Shown one piece after another: positions 44,517 to 53,655 of a stretch of DNA of 64,000 nt (position 1 is the first letter of the stretch; each line of letters starts with the position of its first letter). Under the pieces are notes generated by a model. It saw only the letters and a list, made by a program, of their open reading frames with translations, was not told the origin of the DNA and searched no databases. Position numbers and translations under genes: made by a program. Source of the stretch: Chelatococcus sp. HY11 (GTDB lineage: Bacteria > Pseudomonadota > Alphaproteobacteria > Rhizobiales > Beijerinckiaceae); contig NZ_JAHBRX010000002.1 in the NCBI RefSeq assembly GCF_018398335.1, positions 992,001 through 1,056,000 of the forward strand, given 5' to 3'.

Positions 44517-45706
44517 CAGCCGTTCCTTCCTAGGATTGCGATCGTTCCGTCGCCAAGATCTCCGTAGCCGGTAACGAGCCCTAACTCGCAGCCGGCGACC
44601 TGAGACTTACCCGCGTCATGACGCAGCTGGCGTACCGCTTCCACGATATGGTTCATGCCCCAGCAGTGTCCTTGCGACATCAGCCCGCCATGCGTATTCA
44701 TCGGAAAACGGCCGCCGAGTTCGATGGCGCCGTCCTTCACGAAGTCCGCCGCTCCGCCACGTTCGGCAAACCCCAGTGCCTCCAGTTCAAGCAGCGCGAC
44801 ATAGGTGAAACAATCGTAGATCTGCAGAAAATCCATGTCCTGCGGCTTGACGCCCGCCATTGCAAAGGCGCGCGGTGCAGCGGAGTCGAGACCAAGTCTA
44901 AGGATATCCTGACGGTTGATCAGCTCATCGGGACGGTTCGGATGGCCCTCGGCCCCACCAAGAAAGGTAACGGGTACATGGCGCAGATCCCGTGCGCGTT
45001 CAGGCGATGTCACGATGATCGCCGCTGCACAATCAGTCTCGACGCAACAATCATACTTGCGTAATGGCTCGGCGATGAATGTGGACGCCAGGTATTCATC
45101 CATAGTCAAGCCGCGATCACGCATGACCGCTCTGTCATTCAGCTGCGCATGTTTGCGACAGGCCACAGCTATTGCACCTGCGGCCTCTGGTGGCACGTTG
45201 TACATCTTGACATAACGTTGCAGATAGAGCGAATACCACCATGGCGCGGAACGCAAACCATACGGCGCGTAGTAATTCTTGACCGTCTCGAAGAACGCTG
45301 CGGAAAAACGTCGTTTGTTCGGCCGTGCATCGGGACGGGGCCGCAAGGCGGAGTAGCCATTCCAGCCGATTGGCACGAGAACGACCTCGGCCATGCCGCT
45401 TGCAATGGCCATGGATGCATTGATCAAACCGGCGGTTGGGCTCGCGCCGCCCATCTGCGGGCACGCCGTATAGCGCACATCCGACACGCCAAGATGCGCG
45501 GCGATCTCGTCCCAGGCCACGAATCCGGGTGGAGGGATGATGCCATCGATATCGGATGGTTTCAGCCCGGCGTCCCTGATCGCAGACATGCTGGCACCGA
45601 CGACCATCTGGAGGATCGATTGGTCCGTGCCACGCATGTATTCGGTCTCGCCGATACCTACAACAGCTGCAGCACCCGAGAGGCCCGAGCCTGATCTCTT
45701 GCCCAT
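44516..45706 (-). CDS. Thiolase-fold protein, lipid-transfer/aldolase type (copy 1)
   Basis: A 396-residue member of the SCP-x/Ltp thiolase group. The C-terminal signature NTHGGLMSQGHCWGMNHI keeps both His-containing loops. The nucleophilic Cys of true thiolases (in C-A-S-G) is not found; the matching stretch reads QMGGASPTAG. This fits the Ltp2-like retro-aldolases rather than acetyl-CoA-forming thiolases. It overlaps the zinc-ribbon DUF35 gene, its likely partner. Confidence 0.83.
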   Translation of the reverse strand: MGKRSGSGLSGAAAVVGIGETEYMRGTDQSILQMVVGASMSAIRDAGLKPSDIDGIIPPPGFVAWDEIAAHLGVSDVRYTACPQMGGASPTAGLINASMAIASGMAEVVLVPIGWNGYSALRPRPDARPNKRRFSAAFFETVKNYYAPYGLRSAPWWYSLYLQRYVKMYNVPPEAAGAIAVACRKHAQLNDRAVMRDRGLTMDEYLASTFIAEPLRKYDCCVETDCAAAIIVTSPERARDLRHVPVTFLGGAEGHPNRPDELINRQDILRLGLDSAAPRAFAMAGVKPQDMDFLQIYDCFTYVALLELEALGFAERGGAADFVKDGAIELGGRFPMNTHGGLMSQGHCWGMNHIVEAVRQLRHDAGKSQVAGCELGLVTGYGDLGDGTIAILGRNG

Positions 45707-45728
45707 ATCACTCTTCCTGCCAGCCCGC

Positions 45729-46190
45729 TCAAACCAAGCGGAAAGAGAAGTCGGTAATCCGCCCCTGCGGATTGTCGATGAATTCCACCTTAACCCGCGG
45801 GAGCTTGCTCAGGCTCTTCGCCGCGGCGTTGATGTCGCTGAGATCAACGCCATGGATGAAGTTGATCAAGGCGGTATCAGCACCGTCAAGGGTCACATAG
45901 CCCATGACTAAAGGCGGCTCGGGCAATCCTGGGAAGGCAGCCGTTATAATCGTGAAGGTCTCCAGCGTGCCTTCCGGCCCCACCGCGACCCAGTCGTCGG
46001 TAGGCTCCATGGTTTCGTCATCGAACGCGCGGGCCGGCACCAGGACACGCCCACCCTCTTGGGTTCGGGTGCCCATGATGCGACGGTTCTCCCGAAGCTC
46101 CCGGAAGAAGCGGCTCGCGCTCTCACCTGCGAAATAGTTGAAATTGAAGTTCCAGTTGCCTGGTATAGTGACAAATTCGTCATTCTTCAT
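45729..46190 (-). CDS. DUF35 OB-fold protein without zinc ribbon
   Basis: A 153-residue protein matching the DUF35 layout (FFRELRENRRIMGTR, then RVLVPARAF and an OB-fold with LETFTIITAAFPG). The four Cys of the zinc ribbon are absent: the place of the first C-x2-C is occupied by GTRTQEGG. The ATG at 46190 has GAGGAG six bases upstream. It lies 10 bp after the thiolase-fold copy 2 gene and probably binds that protein. Confidence 0.78.
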   Translation of the reverse strand: MKNDEFVTIPGNWNFNFNYFAGESASRFFRELRENRRIMGTRTQEGGRVLVPARAFDDETMEPTDDWVAVGPEGTLETFTIITAAFPGLPEPPLVMGYVTLDGADTALINFIHGVDLSDINAAAKSLSKLPRVKVEFIDNPQGRITDFSFRLV

Positions 46191-46200
46191 CTCAGTCTCC

Positions 46201-47364
46201 TCAGTGCACCGGACGACGGCCGAGAACGCAGACCGTGGAGAACTGCGTGGCGCCACCTTGCCCGGTCGCAACCGCGCGTTCGACATCTGCTACTTGACGC
46301 TCGCCCGCCAGCCCGCGCACCTGAAGAGCGCATTCGGCGATGCGAACCATCGCGGTCGCGCTGACCGGATTTGCACCTTGAGGGCCTCCGGACGGGTTGA
46401 AGACCGGCAGTCGCGAGTCGGTGAATTGTGCCTCGACGAACGCTGGACCGTCCTCCGGTGCGCAGAAGCCAAGGGCCGGATAGGCCATGGCCTCGGCGCT
46501 TGAGAAAGCCGAGTAAAGCTCCGCGACGCGCAACTCATCTCGCGGACGCGTAATCCCTGCTTGTCCATAGGCTTTCCCAGCAGCAAGGCGGAGCGACAGC
46601 AGGTCGACGAGGGTGGCCCCCGGGCGATGAATGCGGTCTCCCATGGCATAGCTGTCGGTGATCGAGGCTGCGCCCTGCACCCAGGCTGGCCGGCGATCCC
46701 CGACGTGCTCCGGTGCCACGATGACCATTGCGCAGGCACCTTCCGACATGGGGCATGCCTCAAAACGGTGGATGGGCCAAGCCAGCAGCTGGGAAGCCAG
46801 CACGTCTTCAGGCGAGATATCCTTTCGCAGATGTGCCAGGGGATTCCGAAGTGCGTTCCGGAAGCTGCGCGAGGCAATTTCGGCCCAGTGTCTCTCCGTG
46901 TAGCCATAGAGACGCATCAGCATCGATGCGCGCAACGCAGCCATCGTGATTGTGGTAAGCGGGAAATCCTTCTCATAGATCGGATCGAAGATCGTATTGA
47001 AGACCTGTTGAGACGAGGTCGCTTGCCCCATTCGCTCCAGGCCGACGACGAGCACGGCCTTCGCGCGGCCGGAGTTGATGTAGGACAAGGCGGCGAAGAC
47101 AGTGGAGGAGCCCGTGACACCGCCGGTATTGACCCTCAAAAACGGCTTTCGGCGTCCCAGCATGCCGGTGCGTTCGACGGAATTTTCACCCGAGAGTCCA
47201 TCAGGCGCCACGCCTGCCAGGATAACGTCGATCCCGTCGATCCCGACACCTGCGTCCTCTAGCGCGAGACGGGCGGCTTGCCAAATCAACTCGCGCGAGC
47301 TCTTGTCGGGGTGGGAGCGACGGTAACCGGTCTGGCCGACCCCGATGATAGCGGCGGATTTCAT
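46201..47364 (-). CDS. Thiolase-fold protein (copy 2)
   Basis: A 387-residue thiolase-superfamily protein starting MKSAAIIGVGQTGY. The ATG at 47364 has GGAGG upstream and overlaps the preceding gene by four bases. The place of the active Cys reads NTGGVTGSST, so no nucleophile is visible. The C-terminal loop is NPSGGPQGANPVSATAMV, without the usual GHP His. It is therefore probably a non-thiolytic aldolase or a structural partner within a thiolase-DUF35 complex. Confidence 0.8.
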   Translation of the reverse strand: MKSAAIIGVGQTGYRRSHPDKSSRELIWQAARLALEDAGVGIDGIDVILAGVAPDGLSGENSVERTGMLGRRKPFLRVNTGGVTGSSTVFAALSYINSGRAKAVLVVGLERMGQATSSQQVFNTIFDPIYEKDFPLTTITMAALRASMLMRLYGYTERHWAEIASRSFRNALRNPLAHLRKDISPEDVLASQLLAWPIHRFEACPMSEGACAMVIVAPEHVGDRRPAWVQGAASITDSYAMGDRIHRPGATLVDLLSLRLAAGKAYGQAGITRPRDELRVAELYSAFSSAEAMAYPALGFCAPEDGPAFVEAQFTDSRLPVFNPSGGPQGANPVSATAMVRIAECALQVRGLAGERQVADVERAVATGQGGATQFSTVCVLGRRPVH

Positions 47365-48437
47365 ACAGCCTCCACGATGACGGCGGTTTGGGTTTGTCCG
47401 GCAATGATGGACGAGCCAGACGCGAAGGCGACGCGGGGGGTTCCCTGCTGGTTGCCGCCAGCTCTGCCTTGCAGCTGAAGGGTCGCCTCTGCCAGACGGA
47501 TCAGGCCCATTGCCGGGGCGCAATATCCCGATGCGCCGCCACCCGAGGGATTGCACCGCGGGTCATCCGCCAAACGCCGAAGCCCCCCGCCCTTTTCGGC
47601 AAGCCCGATCGCTTCGAGCGCAATGCCCTCATCGAAGATCGTGAGCCCATCGACTTCGAAGAGATCGATCTGATCGACGGTCATCTGTGCCTCCGACAGG
47701 GCACGTTGCGCGGCCATCCTCAGCGCGTCAGCGCGCGCCAATCGTCGGTCGCCGGGCCAGTAAGGCTCCGAAGACAATCCTATCCCGCGCAGCCGTACCG
47801 ACGCCGGTCGGCGTGACAGCACCATTGTGACCGTCACATCGGCCCAACGCGGAAGGTGCGACGCCTCCAGAGGATAAGACGGAACAGACTGGCGACCGCC
47901 TTCCTTCAACGCGCGAGGATTGGCCCGACGCATCATCTCGCGCCGCTGGTTCGCCTCGGCAACCGAGGCGACGTCGCCGCCGTCGATCAGCCAGCGCTGA
48001 GCATTCATTGCCGATACATGCAATTCCTCGATCCCCAAGGGTCGAAAAAAGACGGGATCGAACAGCGCGCGGGACACCCCTTCCACGTCATGTTCCGATG
48101 CCCTCCCCCAAGCGGAAACGATCGTTCGCTCACATTCGCCAGCTTCAAGCCGATTGACCGCGGCTGCGAACGCACCCGCTCCATCATCTCCGTAACGCAC
48201 TTCATCACGCAGATAGGCACCAGCGGCAGGCGCGGTGACCATGCTGGACAGTGAACGGCCATCAACCAGATCGTGCGCAGCAAGCACGACCGACTCGATT
48301 CCTTCCCAGCCGCGCCCGGCGTCATCAATGGCGCGCGTCGTCGACGAAAAAATCAGTTCCGGAAGGCTACGGCGCGCATCAGCCCAACTGATCTCCATAG
48401 CGACGCCCTCGATAAATATATCGCCACCTTCGGCCAT
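47361..48437 (-). CDS. Thiolase-fold protein, degenerate (copy 3)
   Basis: A 358-residue thiolase-like protein. Fold marks remain (IDDAGRGWEGIESVVLA, QIDLFEVDG, NPSGGGASGYCAPAMGLIRL), but the GHP His is replaced (SGYCAP) and the Cys loop is unrecognisable (DEVRYGDDGAGA). It is most likely a non-catalytic partner of copy 2. The ATG at 48437 follows GAGGAG; the frame extends upstream to 48650 as a shadow of the ligase gene. Confidence 0.75.
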   Translation of the reverse strand: MAEGGDIFIEGVAMEISWADARRSLPELIFSSTTRAIDDAGRGWEGIESVVLAAHDLVDGRSLSSMVTAPAAGAYLRDEVRYGDDGAGAFAAAVNRLEAGECERTIVSAWGRASEHDVEGVSRALFDPVFFRPLGIEELHVSAMNAQRWLIDGGDVASVAEANQRREMMRRANPRALKEGGRQSVPSYPLEASHLPRWADVTVTMVLSRRPASVRLRGIGLSSEPYWPGDRRLARADALRMAAQRALSEAQMTVDQIDLFEVDGLTIFDEGIALEAIGLAEKGGGLRRLADDPRCNPSGGGASGYCAPAMGLIRLAEATLQLQGRAGGNQQGTPRVAFASGSSIIAGQTQTAVIVEAV

Positions 48438-48522
48438 CCATTTCTCCTCTCGACAGGCGTATGCCGCAGACGGCCCGCGCCCGATATCGTGTGTACGGCG
48501 TCCCAGGGCGGCAGCGTTCCGA

Positions 48523-50124
48523 CTATGTCGGCGCCGCGACGAGCGTGCGAAGCGCCATGAGATCTGCTTTACCATTGGGCAGCCGCCCAATATGGGGTTG
48601 AAACAGGATCCGCCGCGGCGCCTTGTAAGACGACAATTGCGATTTGACATGATTGATCAAGGTTTCGGCAGCTACGTCTTCACCGGGAACCGGTTCAACG
48701 ACCGCCACGATGGACTGTCCGAATCGATCATCCGGCACGCCTAGAACAACAGCGTCATAAACGGCGGTATGTCGCTTTAGTACGATTTCGACTTCCTCAG
48801 GAAATACCTTCTCGCCACCAGTGTTGATGCACTCCGAGCCGCGCCCTATCAGTATCACGGTGCCGTCGACATCGACCGTCGCCCAATCACCGGGGACGAC
48901 ATAGCGCTGTCCATCGAACTCCCTGAAGGTCGCAGCGGTCTTGACCGGGTCGTTGTAATATCCAATGGGCTGGCGCCCACCAATCGCCAGCAGGCCCCGT
49001 TCGCCGGAACCGGGCCGAACATCACGTCCGTCTTCCGTAATGACGCGGGTTGTGCCTTTGGCTTTGAACGAAGCCGTCCTGTTGTGTTGTCCTCTTTTAC
49101 TCACCGAGCGTCCCAATGACATCGTCTCAGACGAGCCGAAGACATCCGCGATGGCAACATGGGGAATATGATTGATGATGCCGTCTTTGACTTCGGAACT
49201 GAAGACGACTCCACTCGATATGATCGTGCGGAGTGAGCCAAGATCCCAACGGCCCGGATGCTCATCAAGCGCGCGCAGAACCGGCCGCGCGAAAGCGTCG
49301 CCGACCCACATCAATGTCGCGACGTGGTCGCGCTCGACTGTGTCAAGAAGATCGATCGGATCAAAGCTTCGCTTCCGCAGATGAGAGATTGCGCCGCCTC
49401 GCGAAAGGGTCATAAAGCACGTAAGTAAACCCGCGCCGTGCATTAATGGTCCAGCAGACAGATGAGGTCGACCGTTACGCGCCACTTTACTGCGGATATA
49501 CTCAAGATCCTGTGTTTCTGGATAAGCGTCGCCGTTTTCCGTGTTCAGGCGTAAGAAAAGATCCTCCTGCCGCCACATCACACCCTTTGGCAGACCAGTC
49601 GTCCCGCCGGTATAGAGCAAAAGCAGATCATCGCCGCTAACCGGCCATGGTCTCCAGTCCTCTCGAACGGGCGCGCTTGCGGCCGTCTCGTAAGGCACGG
49701 CCCAGCTTGGGCAGGCTAACGTGCCGTCCTCCACCCAAATCCAAACCTTCACGTCAGGCACACGATCGCGCATCTTTTCGATCGTGTCGGCGAAACTGCC
49801 GTGAAAGACGACACAAGCCACGTCGCCGTTATTCCAGAGATAGGCCAGCTCGTCCGGCCCGTACCTGAAATTTGTGTTTAGCGGAACGAAACCGCCTCTG
49901 AATGCGGCGATAATTGACTCGATATATTCCGGCGCATTGTGCATGTATTGCGCCACCTTGTCCTGGCGCTCGAGCCCGCAACCAACGAGGTAGGTGGCTA
50001 TTGACGTCGCTCGACGATCGAGATCACGCCATGGAACAATACGCTTGCCCTGGATCAACGCTGGCGAATCGGGAATCTCGGCAGCAACGGTTGCGAAGAT
50101 ATCGCTCAGGTTCCAGCTTACCAC
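48523..50124 (-). CDS. Acyl-CoA synthetase (FadD-like AMP-binding)
   Basis: A 533-residue ANL-superfamily ligase. The P-loop is TGGTTGLPKG (172-181), with later motifs DVFGSSETMSLG, GDWATVD, GRGSECINTGGEKVFPEEVE and the C-terminal Lys in LPNGKADL. It resembles the FadD17/FadD19 type that activates branched or cyclic side-chain acids. The start is a GTG preceded by GGGAGGAG. It is the first gene of the nine-gene thiolase operon; a shared operator lies 68 bases upstream. It turns the imported acid into its CoA thioester. Confidence 0.88.
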   Translation of the reverse strand: MVSWNLSDIFATVAAEIPDSPALIQGKRIVPWRDLDRRATSIATYLVGCGLERQDKVAQYMHNAPEYIESIIAAFRGGFVPLNTNFRYGPDELAYLWNNGDVACVVFHGSFADTIEKMRDRVPDVKVWIWVEDGTLACPSWAVPYETAASAPVREDWRPWPVSGDDLLLLYTGGTTGLPKGVMWRQEDLFLRLNTENGDAYPETQDLEYIRSKVARNGRPHLSAGPLMHGAGLLTCFMTLSRGGAISHLRKRSFDPIDLLDTVERDHVATLMWVGDAFARPVLRALDEHPGRWDLGSLRTIISSGVVFSSEVKDGIINHIPHVAIADVFGSSETMSLGRSVSKRGQHNRTASFKAKGTTRVITEDGRDVRPGSGERGLLAIGGRQPIGYYNDPVKTAATFREFDGQRYVVPGDWATVDVDGTVILIGRGSECINTGGEKVFPEEVEIVLKRHTAVYDAVVLGVPDDRFGQSIVAVVEPVPGEDVAAETLINHVKSQLSSYKAPRRILFQPHIGRLPNGKADLMALRTLVAAPT

Positions 50125-50166
50125 GGCCGAGCTCCTCCCAATGATCGAATTTATTATACAGACAGA

Positions 50167-50195
50167 GCATAAAGTGCCTGCGGACGATCTGTCAA
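50167..50195 (-). promoter_or_regulatory. Promoter of the ligase-thiolase operon
   Basis: On the minus strand TTGACA (50195-50190) and TTATGC (50172-50167) are spaced by 17 bases. The -35 box is perfect and overlaps the shared operator; the -10 box is weak. Confidence 0.5.
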
Positions 50196-50208
50196 CACAT
50201 ATGTTGAC
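50191..50208. promoter_or_regulatory. Shared operator, site 2 (ligase-thiolase operon)
   Basis: GTCAACACATATGTTGAC, an 18-base perfect palindrome and the best copy of the island motif. It sits between the stop of the cyclase gene and the GTG of the ligase gene. Confidence 0.8.
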
Positions 50209-50224
50209 TGTCAGTCATTACGAT

Positions 50225-51103
50225 CTACAGGATCGCTACAGGCGTCACGGGACTACCGACTCCCCCCCGGATGGCGAGGGGAGCAACGACGAACATCACG
50301 GCCGACGGCGCGAGTTGCGAGAGGAGCTCGAGATCCAGAAGTTCAGCGAGGTAGACCCCATGATCACGCATGACTGCGATGTGCAGCGGCATCGCACAGG
50401 TGGGATCACGAGAAGGCATGACTTCAACGGCTATATTATCCGCCGCGAGTAATGAAAATTCCTGTTCGATAATCCAAGGCGCACAATTATGATGCAGGCC
50501 CGCCGTACTTGCCTTGTCGGCTCGCCCCTCTCTCCAGGCTTTCAGCCAGCCGGTGCGCATCAGAAGCGCATCGCCGGGGCACGGTGTGATCCCGGTTTCA
50601 GATACAGCCTTACGCAGCCTGTCGACCTCGATCGCCTGCTCCGGGCTAAAGGAAGGATCGTGTGCGAAGTCCACAAAAATGGCGCGCGTGCAGAAGGCGC
50701 CGACGCGCTCAATTCCGCACCGGCTCGCTCCGCGGCTCGTCACCTGCGTTGCGGGGAACCCATTATACATCTCGCCACCCCGCCAGACGTGGGCGAGCGC
50801 ATCGATATGCGTTACCCCGTGCGTCGGCAGCATGATCACGTCATCCGAAAAGCCGTAGCCGGCTCGCTCAGGTAGACCTGCGGCGTAGTCACCACCATGT
50901 CGGGTCATGAAATGCTGCGGCGGGGCCCGCAAATCGGCGCCTGGACCACGCTCCCCATTGGCGATCGGGATGGCGAGCGGAACAACGAGACCGGTTCGCA
51001 CGGATGCGACCCCGCGCAATGTTGCTGCCGCATCGATTAGATTGGCCGCGCCGCGCTCGTCCTCGGCGCCCCAGCGGGACGGCCATACCTTTCCCTCGCT
51101 CAT
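50225..51103 (-). CDS. Cyclase-family (kynurenine formamidase-like) metal-dependent hydrolase
   Basis: A 292-residue protein of the 'cyclase' family (PF04199). The metal site is THGVTHIDALAH, matching H-x-G-T-H-x-D-x-x-x-H with Val for one Gly-adjacent residue. Members hydrolyse amides or cleave C-C bonds in cyclic diketones. It overlaps the acyl-CoA dehydrogenase gene by four bases (ATGA), which sets the start at 51103 rather than further upstream. In this operon it may open a ring, for example a cyclic ketone or lactone made by the flavin monooxygenase. Confidence 0.82.
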   Translation of the reverse strand: MSEGKVWPSRWGAEDERGAANLIDAAATLRGVASVRTGLVVPLAIPIANGERGPGADLRAPPQHFMTRHGGDYAAGLPERAGYGFSDDVIMLPTHGVTHIDALAHVWRGGEMYNGFPATQVTSRGASRCGIERVGAFCTRAIFVDFAHDPSFSPEQAIEVDRLRKAVSETGITPCPGDALLMRTGWLKAWREGRADKASTAGLHHNCAPWIIEQEFSLLAADNIAVEVMPSRDPTCAMPLHIAVMRDHGVYLAELLDLELLSQLAPSAVMFVVAPLAIRGGVGSPVTPVAIL

Positions 51104-52197
51104 CGGGATTGCTCCAGGCTGGCTTGGGCGAGCCACGCCTGCTCGCGTAATGCGGTCGGGCCACCGTAAAGTTGTGCGCTCCAGTTGATCCGCTTGAACC
51201 AATAATGCAGGCCGAGTTCATCCGTAATGCCAATCCCGCCATGAACTTCGACGGCATTGCGCGCAACGACGCGCCCTGCCTCGGAGAGATAGGCCTTGGC
51301 ATGCAGGGCACAGACATGGGAGTCCTGAAGCGCCAGATCGAATGCATGCGCGGCGTACCATAGCAATGCGCGCCCCGGCTCAAGCTCAGCGGCGGCATCG
51401 GCGCAGAGATGCTTGACCGCCTGAAAGCTCCCGATGGGTCTGCCAAATTGCTGGCGCGTTCCAGCATAGGCAACCGCTTCGCGCAACATGTGACCAGATG
51501 CGCCAAGAATATCGGCCGCAAGAGCGAGGCGCAGCGTGTCGCCGAGCCTTTCTAGCACGGGCGGACCGGCGCCAGGCAAGGGATCGGCAGGGACCTCATC
51601 GAACACGATCTCAAAGGCCTGGCGCGTGCAATCCACCGTCTCCAAATATTGCATCGTGAGACCACGAGCGAGCGTGTCGACGAGGAAAAGCCCACCCGCG
51701 TGATCCGCCACAAGCAGGCGATGCGCGCCGGCGACGTCGACTGCAAAGAGCGAGCGACCTGTCAAAAGGCCATTTCGCACGTGGATCCTTGCATCATGGC
51801 GCGCCCCAGCCAGCGGTTCCGACACTGCGATACCGACACGTAGGGTGCCAAGAGCAATTTCGGGCAACAGGGTCGCCTGCTGTTCCGGGCTACCGGCCTC
51901 TATGAGCGCGATCGGCGCGGCGACTACGGAGCCGAGAAACGCGCAAGGCGTCGCGCATCGACCAAGTTCTTCTGCGACCACCACCGCATCGAGAAGCCCA
52001 AGCCCGTGCCCCCCATATCTTTCTGGTACGAGCAGGCCGGGTATGCCCAGATCGCAAAACCCCTCCCACACGTCGGCAGCAAAACGATCGCCTTCTTGCC
52101 CGGCGCGACGCAGGCGCTCCATTGGAACAAGGCAACGTACTGCCTTGCCAACCTGCTCCTGCAGCAAGAGCTGGTTCTCGCTCAAGGAAAAATCCAC
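51100..52197 (-). CDS. Acyl-CoA dehydrogenase, small subunit lacking catalytic Glu
   Basis: A 365-residue acyl-CoA dehydrogenase. FAD-side motifs are present (TRQQFGRPIGSFQAVKH, VEVHGGIGITDE), but neither position used for the catalytic Glu carries one: the inner-helix site reads LRLALAADILG, and the C-terminal E-G-T motif is replaced by YGGPTALRE. This is how the inactive half of heterotetrameric steroid-type dehydrogenases (ChsE1-ChsE2 style) looks. The GTG at 52197 has AAGGGA upstream. Its end overlaps the cyclase gene; its partner lies just upstream. Confidence 0.84.
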   Translation of the reverse strand: MDFSLSENQLLLQEQVGKAVRCLVPMERLRRAGQEGDRFAADVWEGFCDLGIPGLLVPERYGGHGLGLLDAVVVAEELGRCATPCAFLGSVVAAPIALIEAGSPEQQATLLPEIALGTLRVGIAVSEPLAGARHDARIHVRNGLLTGRSLFAVDVAGAHRLLVADHAGGLFLVDTLARGLTMQYLETVDCTRQAFEIVFDEVPADPLPGAGPPVLERLGDTLRLALAADILGASGHMLREAVAYAGTRQQFGRPIGSFQAVKHLCADAAAELEPGRALLWYAAHAFDLALQDSHVCALHAKAYLSEAGRVVARNAVEVHGGIGITDELGLHYWFKRINWSAQLYGGPTALREQAWLAQASLEQSR

Positions 52198-52223
52198 GGT
52201 GTTTGTCCCTTCGATCGACGGAA

Positions 52224-53420
52224 CTAGAGCTTGGCCATCTTGGGTTCGCGTGGAAGTCCAAGTCCGCGTTCCGCAATGATGTTGCGCTGAATCTGCGCAG
52301 TTCCCCCGCCGATGATCATCCCGAGGTCGAACATCAATCGCTTTTGCCAAAGGCCTCCGGCGCGACTATGGGCGGCATCGTTGTAGAGCAGTCCCATCTC
52401 GCCCATGACATCGACTGCGAGCGCAGCGATCTGGTGATTGAGTTCGGTTGCCTGCAGCTTAACGATGAGGCGCGGCAGGACGAGGTCCTCACCCTTATGC
52501 GCGGCCGTCAGAAGACGCATGGCATGGTATTTCATCGCCAGCGCCCGCCCCTGCAGGCGCATGGCCCTGTCGCGCCAGACTGGAAGTTCTATCGCACTGA
52601 CGCCGTCCACGGTTTCATCGGCCATGAGCCCGAGCAAATTCCGGATCCGTGCCAGTGCGGCGTGGGGGTCGCCCAGCATCCCTCGCTCATGCTTGAGGGT
52701 CGAATTTGAAACGCGCCAGCCGTCTCCCCGTGCCCCGATGACCTGATGCTTCGGCACCCGCACATCTGTCAGGAAGACCTCATTGAATTCGGCGGCGCCG
52801 GTCATTGTGCGCAGAGGTCGCACCTCTATACCAGGCGTCTGCATCGACAGGCAAATATAGGTGATGCCCCGATAGCGGTTTTTTGCTTCGAGTTCCGTCC
52901 TCACCAACGCAAACATCATGTCGGCGGCATGGGCAGTGGTGGTCCAGATCTTCTGGCCATTGATGATGAAGTCGTTACCATCCTCAACCGCAAAGGTCCG
53001 GAGCGATGCAAGATCCGACCCCGCCCCCGGTTCCGAGTAGCCCTGGCACCAGATCAATTCGCCACGTATCGTGCGCGCGATCCAGTCCTGCTTTTGAGCC
53101 TCCGTGCCCCACTCGAGCAGGGTCGGGACGAACATCGAAATGCCTTGGTTGACAAGGCCCAGCGGAGCTCTCGCTCGAGCGAATTCCTCACCGAGGATCT
53201 GCGCTCTCATGATATCTGGAGGACATTCCGCGCCGCCGTAGCGCCGCGGCACGCCACGTGCCACATAGCCGCGCTCGATCAACAGTCGCTGCCAAGCCAC
53301 GGCTTCGGCAGTCGGCCGGTTGACCCCGAAGTGCTTTGGTATCGCGCGCGCATTCTCGGCAAGAAAGTTCTGAACTTCCCGGCGGAAGCTCTCGTGCTCG
53401 CCTGAGTAAGACAAGTCCAC
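52224..53420 (-). CDS. Acyl-CoA dehydrogenase, catalytic subunit
   Basis: A 398-residue acyl-CoA dehydrogenase with WCQGYSEPGAGSDLASL, IINGQKIWTTTAH and GGTAQIQRNIIAERGLGLPR. The classical Glu before G-T is Gly (IIGGGTA), but LKHERGML carries a Glu at the alternate (isovaleryl-type) position. It would oxidise a branched or ring-attached acyl-CoA together with the small subunit 26 bp downstream. The GTG at 53420 is picked for its GAGGAG; an ATG at 53465 has none. Confidence 0.87.
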   Translation of the reverse strand: MDLSYSGEHESFRREVQNFLAENARAIPKHFGVNRPTAEAVAWQRLLIERGYVARGVPRRYGGAECPPDIMRAQILGEEFARARAPLGLVNQGISMFVPTLLEWGTEAQKQDWIARTIRGELIWCQGYSEPGAGSDLASLRTFAVEDGNDFIINGQKIWTTTAHAADMMFALVRTELEAKNRYRGITYICLSMQTPGIEVRPLRTMTGAAEFNEVFLTDVRVPKHQVIGARGDGWRVSNSTLKHERGMLGDPHAALARIRNLLGLMADETVDGVSAIELPVWRDRAMRLQGRALAMKYHAMRLLTAAHKGEDLVLPRLIVKLQATELNHQIAALAVDVMGEMGLLYNDAAHSRAGGLWQKRLMFDLGMIIGGGTAQIQRNIIAERGLGLPREPKMAKL

Positions 53421-53655
53421 GCTGCTCTCCTCAACATTAGATAACGCGCAATCACGCGGAGCCATCCTCGATCAGCCTTGGAAATCCATCCTGATCTCGA
53501 TGCAGAGCGGATCGTCGATCAGGCCGCGGTCATCGCCCCGCTGAAATTGGGGTGTCATGATACCGTCAACCGAGGACGACTGATCTTGTACACTTCGGCT
53601 GCTGGCAGGCCAGCTCGTCGCTTGACGATCGTCAAGACGTGCCGGTCCATGGCCG

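Noticed and set aside
45825-45851. GGCGTTGAT...ATCAACGCC inverted repeat inside a DUF35 gene, resembling the shared operator half-sites
   Set aside because: The half-sites are in the opposite order with a 9-base spacer, and it lies within coding sequence; probably codon-driven chance.
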